From assembly GCA_046262355.1 (NCBI GenBank), contig JBHEMX010000015.1, positions 25,124 to 89,123 on the forward strand: 64,000 nt of DNA. The letters run 5' to 3'. Below, one piece after another: positions 62,001 through 64,000 of the stretch. A model generated the notes under the pieces. The model was not told the DNA's origin and did no database searches. It saw only the letters and a program-made list of their open reading frames with translations. This DNA comes from DATADD01 sp046262355. GTDB lineage: Bacteria > Actinomycetota > CADDZG01 > WHSQ01. The position numbers and the translations under genes were made by a program. Position 1 is the stretch's first letter, and the number at the start of each line of letters is the position of its first letter.

Positions 62001-63695
62001 GTGACCGGCGAAGCCACCATGAAGTCGTCGTCGCAAGCCGCGCTGGCGCACCGCGACTTCCGCTACCTCCTCGCCGGGATGGCCGTGTCCCAGACCGGCG
62101 ACTGGCTCTACGGCGTCGCGCTGCTGGTGTTCGTGTTCGAGCAGACGCACTCGGCGGCATGGGTTGCGGGCGCGAGCATCGTCCGCTTCCTGCCGGTGAT
62201 AGTGCTCGGTCCGGCCGGTGGCGTGGTCGCGGATCGCTTCGAGCGCCGCACCGTGATGATCGTCGCCGACATCGTCCGGGCTGGGCTCATGTTCCTTCTT
62301 GCCGCCATCGCCGCGGCCTCCGGGTCGGCTCTTGCCGCCATCGTTATCTCGATGCTGTCGACCATCGCCTCGACCGCCTACCGTCCCGCCCTTGCCGCCA
62401 TGACGCCGTCCGTCGTACCCGAGAACCACCTCGCCGCTGCCAACTCGGTCATCTCTGCGGTCGAGTACGCCGCCATCGCGTTGGGTCCCGCCGTGGGTGG
62501 TGCGCTGTTGCTGCTCGGCTCGCCCGTGCTCGCCTTCGGCTTGAACGGCATCACCTTCCTCGTGTCGCTGCTCACCCTGCTAGCCGTGCGCACCCGCTCC
62601 CAAGGGACACGGGAGGAGGAAGCTGGGTTTTGGTCCCAGGTGACGGAGGGGCTGCGTGCGGTCGTGTCATCGACGCCGGTGACGATGTTGTTCCTGCTCC
62701 TGTTCGCGGGGACGTTTTTGTACGGCCACGAACTGGTGCTGCTCCTTCTCGTATCTCAGGAGCGCCTCGGCACCGGCTCGGATGGGCTTGCCTATCTCAT
62801 GGCCGCCATCGGTGTTGGCGGCATCCTCGCGGCCGTCTTCACGGGACGGCTGAACGAAGCGAGCCGCCCTGCGCCGATCTTGCTCGCCGGTGCTCTGCTG
62901 TCGGCGGCGAGCCTCGTGGCGCTGTCGTTTGTCACCTCTCCCGTGGTCGCAGTACTCGCCATGACGCTCGACGGCGCGGGCGCGATCGTCCTCGATGTCG
63001 TTACGGTTACGGTGCTGCAACGTGTCGTCGCCTCGGACATGCTGGGGCGGATCTTTGGCGTTCTCGGATCGGTGGCCGTGGCGGGCATGGTCGCCGGAAG
63101 CCTCGTCGCTCCTGCGGAGGTGAGCGCCCTCGGACTGAAGACGGCCCTGTGGGTCCCGAGCGGATTCTTGGTCATCGTGGCCTTCATCGCGATCAGGGGA
63201 CTGCGCCGGGTCGAGGCCACGCTACAGGCAGCGGAGACGGCGTTGGCTCCGCGAGTTCAGTTGCTGCGAGACCTGCACATATTCGACGGCGCTTCACCAG
63301 TGACGCTGGAGCGCATCGCCCGCGACATGAAAGAGGAGCGCGTAGCTTGCGCAACGACGGTCGTGCGTGAGGGGGAGCCTGCGCACGACTTCTTTGTAGT
63401 TGCCGCTGGCACTCTCACCGTGCTGGCGAAGGGGGAGGCGACCTCGCCCAGAATCGCCAATCGTCTTGAAGCCGGCGACTACTTCGGCGAAATCGGACTC
63501 TTGGAGAGGATGCCCCGCACGGCCACGGTCAGGGCCGCAACCGATTGCATCCTCTACCGCATCGGAGGGAAGGACTTTCTCTCTGCCGTCACCCAAGCCC
63601 CTGTCATCTCCGGGGCGTTGCTTGGTGGTGTCATGCGAGGACTTGCCAACACCCATCCGTCGCATCGAGTTACTACTCCGCCCACAGCCCACTGA
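62001..63695 (+). CDS. MFS transporter fused to a C-terminal cyclic-nucleotide-binding domain
   Basis: A 564-residue protein. Residues about 15-400 are an MFS-type exporter of the drug/antibiotic exporter group (FRYLLAGMAVSQTGDWLYG, GPAGGVVADRFERRTVM between helices 2 and 3, about 10-12 membrane segments). Residues about 420-545 are a cNMP-binding domain: LHIFDGASPVTLERIAR, VVREGEPAHDFFVV and the phosphate-binding cassette GDYFGEIGLLERMPRTATVRA, with the Glu, Arg and Thr that contact cyclic nucleotides. No helix-turn-helix follows, so the domain probably gates transport. GTG 62001-62003 or ATG 62019-62021. A cyclase lies divergently upstream. Confidence 0.9.
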   Translation: MTGEATMKSSSQAALAHRDFRYLLAGMAVSQTGDWLYGVALLVFVFEQTHSAAWVAGASIVRFLPVIVLGPAGGVVADRFERRTVMIVADIVRAGLMFLLAAIAAASGSALAAIVISMLSTIASTAYRPALAAMTPSVVPENHLAAANSVISAVEYAAIALGPAVGGALLLLGSPVLAFGLNGITFLVSLLTLLAVRTRSQGTREEEAGFWSQVTEGLRAVVSSTPVTMLFLLLFAGTFLYGHELVLLLLVSQERLGTGSDGLAYLMAAIGVGGILAAVFTGRLNEASRPAPILLAGALLSAASLVALSFVTSPVVAVLAMTLDGAGAIVLDVVTVTVLQRVVASDMLGRIFGVLGSVAVAGMVAGSLVAPAEVSALGLKTALWVPSGFLVIVAFIAIRGLRRVEATLQAAETALAPRVQLLRDLHIFDGASPVTLERIARDMKEERVACATTVVREGEPAHDFFVVAAGTLTVLAKGEATSPRIANRLEAGDYFGEIGLLERMPRTATVRAATDCILYRIGGKDFLSAVTQAPVISGALLGGVMRGLANTHPSHRVTTPPTAH

Positions 63696-63775
63696 CGGAG
63701 GGCAGTTCTTAGTCGCCGGGGATGTCGCTGCCCTGCGCCAGGCTGACCGGAGCTAGCTCGTTAACTAGACATACG

Positions 63776-64000
63776 TCAGGGACAGTTTTCCTGGTGTTCC
63801 TCACGGAGGTCCACGATGTTGTCCTTTTTCGTAGCGATGGCTTCCTTCGTGCGTGACTTGACGCCGATCTCCGCCACGATGACCTCGGCGGTGCGCTGAT
63901 CAACACCCGGGATCGTCTTGAGCAGGTCCACCTTCTTGGAGAAAGGGGCGACCATCTCCTCGATACGAGCCGACAGCGTTTGGATGGTCTCGTCGAGATA
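63776..64000 (-). pseudogene. IS110-type transposase fragment, truncated, runs off the window
   Basis: On the minus strand from the window edge to a TGA at 63776-63778 the frame reads LDETIQTLSARIEEM, KKVDLLKTIPGVDQRTAEVIVAEIGV, then diverges into unrelated residues (KSRTKEAIATKKDN) and stops. LxTIPGVxxRTAxxIxAEIGV is the start of the Transposase_20 (IS110/IS116) domain; the rest of that domain is missing, so the gene is broken. It marks an insertion sequence at the edge of the accessory segment. Confidence 0.75.

Noticed and set aside
61217..62429. Minus-strand open frames opposite the Gly-His genes
   Set aside because: Ribosome-binding sites and paralogy of the two plus-strand proteins support the plus strand. 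The minus frames are low-complexity complements of the repeats.

Overview
The window is GC-rich DNA from the chromosome of an actinomycete-like bacterium (Actinomycetota). Three things support this. First, it encodes mihF, the actinobacterial integration host factor. Second, the housekeeping gene order is the classical actinobacterial one: hisS-aspS-rarA-(small membrane protein)-alaS-ruvX-mltG-aroE, then aroC-aroK/B-aroQ-pepQ-efp-nusB, pyrR-pyrB-pyrC-carA-carB-pyrK-pyrD-pyrF-pyrE, mihF-gmk-rpoZ-coaBC, metK-priA-def-fmt. Third, PriA and CoaBC carry features typical of actinobacterial versions. A type IV pilus locus sits inside this order, between aroE and aroC, which suggests a deep-branching or environmental lineage. 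The sequence does not allow a genus call. No rRNA, tRNA or CRISPR array was seen.

Layout, with nearly all genes on the minus strand up to 54.6 kb: 0-4.7 kb, fmt, def, priA, metK; 4.8-5.6 kb, an exported RTX-repeat protein; 5.7-8.2 kb, coaBC, rpoZ, gmk, mihF; 8.7-19.6 kb, a complete de novo pyrimidine operon headed by pyrR and a PyrR-type attenuator; 19.6-26.0 kb, a diguanylate cyclase, nusB, efp, pepQ and shikimate genes including an aroK-aroB fusion; 26.0-43.4 kb, the type IV pilus locus (pilP-like, pilO, pilN, pilM, an HTH regulator, four minor-pilin-type genes, two pilins, pilC, pilT, pilB and a Roadblock/DUF4388/MglA-like GTPase module); 43.5-48.7 kb, aroE, mltG, ruvX, alaS and a small membrane protein; 48.8-54.6 kb, a DinB/MDMPI-like protein, rarA, aspS, hisS and a small exported protein; 54.7-56.5 kb, a split transketolase on the plus strand.

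From about 56.6 kb the conserved order ends in a short dtd remnant and an accessory segment begins. It holds a large minus-strand class III nucleotidyl cyclase/ATPase/TPR protein. Divergent from it are two paralogous small proteins in which every histidine lies in a repeated Gly-His motif, followed by an MFS transporter fused to a cyclic-nucleotide-binding domain. The window ends in a broken IS110-type transposase. The cyclase, the Gly-His proteins and the cNMP-gated exporter look like a possible uncharacterised cassette and are the most novel part of the window.

Two second-messenger themes stand out. Cyclic di-GMP appears at several levels of the pilus locus: a GGDEF enzyme with an I-site, a c-di-GMP-I (GEMM) riboswitch in front of the major pilin gene, and MshEN-like N-termini on PilB and, unusually, on PilT. 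Cyclic nucleotides (cAMP or cGMP) appear to link the cyclase and transporter of the right-hand cassette. Small palindromic mobile-looking elements sit exactly at gene ends and supply or share stop codons.
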